Of a stretch of DNA of 14,171 nucleotides, positions 14,039-14,171 are shown piece by piece. Positions within the stretch are counted from its first letter, which is position 1; every line of letters starts with the position of its first letter. Source of the stretch: Piscirickettsiaceae bacterium (GTDB lineage: Bacteria > Pseudomonadota > Gammaproteobacteria > PS1 > Pseudothioglobaceae); the NCBI GenBank assembly GCA_012963565.1, contig DTVJ01000188.1, positions 1 to 14,171 on the forward strand. The letters run 5' to 3'. The translations under genes were made by a program, and so were the position numbers. The notes below the pieces were generated by a model. It did not search any database. It was not told the DNA's origin and was given only the letters and a program-made list of their open reading frames with translations.

Positions 14039-14171
14039 AAGATGCTTTTGGGTCAACACCAATTCGAATTAACGAATCAGAAATAAAATGATACGGCGGA
14101 ATCACCAAGTTCGTTGGTGCCGGCACGCCTGCATAAACACGACCTGCCAAGTCAAACTTTGAACCATGACA
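14037..14171 (-). CDS. petA: Rieske iron-sulfur subunit of the bc1 complex, C-terminal end
   Basis: The last 44 residues of the Rieske protein are present; the gene runs off the window end. The fragment opens with C-H-G-S-K-F-D, the second 2Fe-2S cluster box, followed by AGRVYAGVPAPTNLVIPPYHF and ends RIGVDPKAS. The cluster-binding fold carries electrons from quinol at the Qo site to cytochrome c1. The first cluster box, the signal and the membrane anchor lie outside. The order petA-petB-petC is standard. Confidence 0.94.
   Translation of the reverse strand, partial: CHGSKFDLAGRVYAGVPAPTNLVIPPYHFISDSLIRIGVDPKAS

Overview
The window reads as the origin-proximal part of an AT-rich gammaproteobacterial chromosome that fixes CO2 through the Calvin cycle. 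The support is a dnaN-recF-gyrB cluster, a perfect parS-like centromere site, a class I phosphoribulokinase and a proteobacterial bc1 operon followed by sspA-sspB. Low GC, autotrophy and this protein set together suggest the sulfur-oxidising SUP05/Thioglobus and clam-symbiont group. That placement is inference from memory and was not tested by a search.

Layout. Positions 1-5262 (+): the 3' part of dnaN, then recF, gyrB and prk. prk follows gyrB after 32 bp with a strong Shine-Dalgarno (SD) sequence and no terminator between, so it probably shares the gyrB transcript. A strong intrinsic terminator closes this block. Positions 5343-6889 (+): a two-domain ChrA chromate transporter and a 68-residue, nine-cysteine GDCCVxC-family protein. 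Positions 6882-10319 (-): pyrD (class 1B type) then leuS, six bases apart. Positions 10391-11035 (+): bioD, divergent from pyrD. Positions 11024-14171 (-): petA (partial), petB, petC, a terminator, then sspA and sspB.

How the genes work together: dnaN, recF and gyrB serve replication and repair, and the parS site inside recF would seat ParB near the origin. Prk makes the CO2 acceptor for RuBisCO. PetABC is the quinol:cytochrome c oxidoreductase that feeds respiration or reverse electron flow. SspA/SspB link RNA polymerase and ClpXP to stress. PyrD, BioD and LeuS are single housekeeping steps in pyrimidine synthesis, biotin synthesis and translation.

Most of the window is ordinary core genome and I found no new multi-gene system. 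The observations most worth a second look are the parS site inside the recF reading frame, two places where an intrinsic terminator runs straight into the SD of the next gene (chrA, sspA), the GDCCVxC protein beside chrA, a PLWY variant of the cytochrome b Qo motif, a PFP variant of the SspA PHP loop, and a class 1B PyrD with no visible PyrK. I saw no tRNA, rRNA, CRISPR array, insertion sequence or prophage. No gene-free stretch exceeds 300 bases; the longest is the 143-bp recF-gyrB gap.
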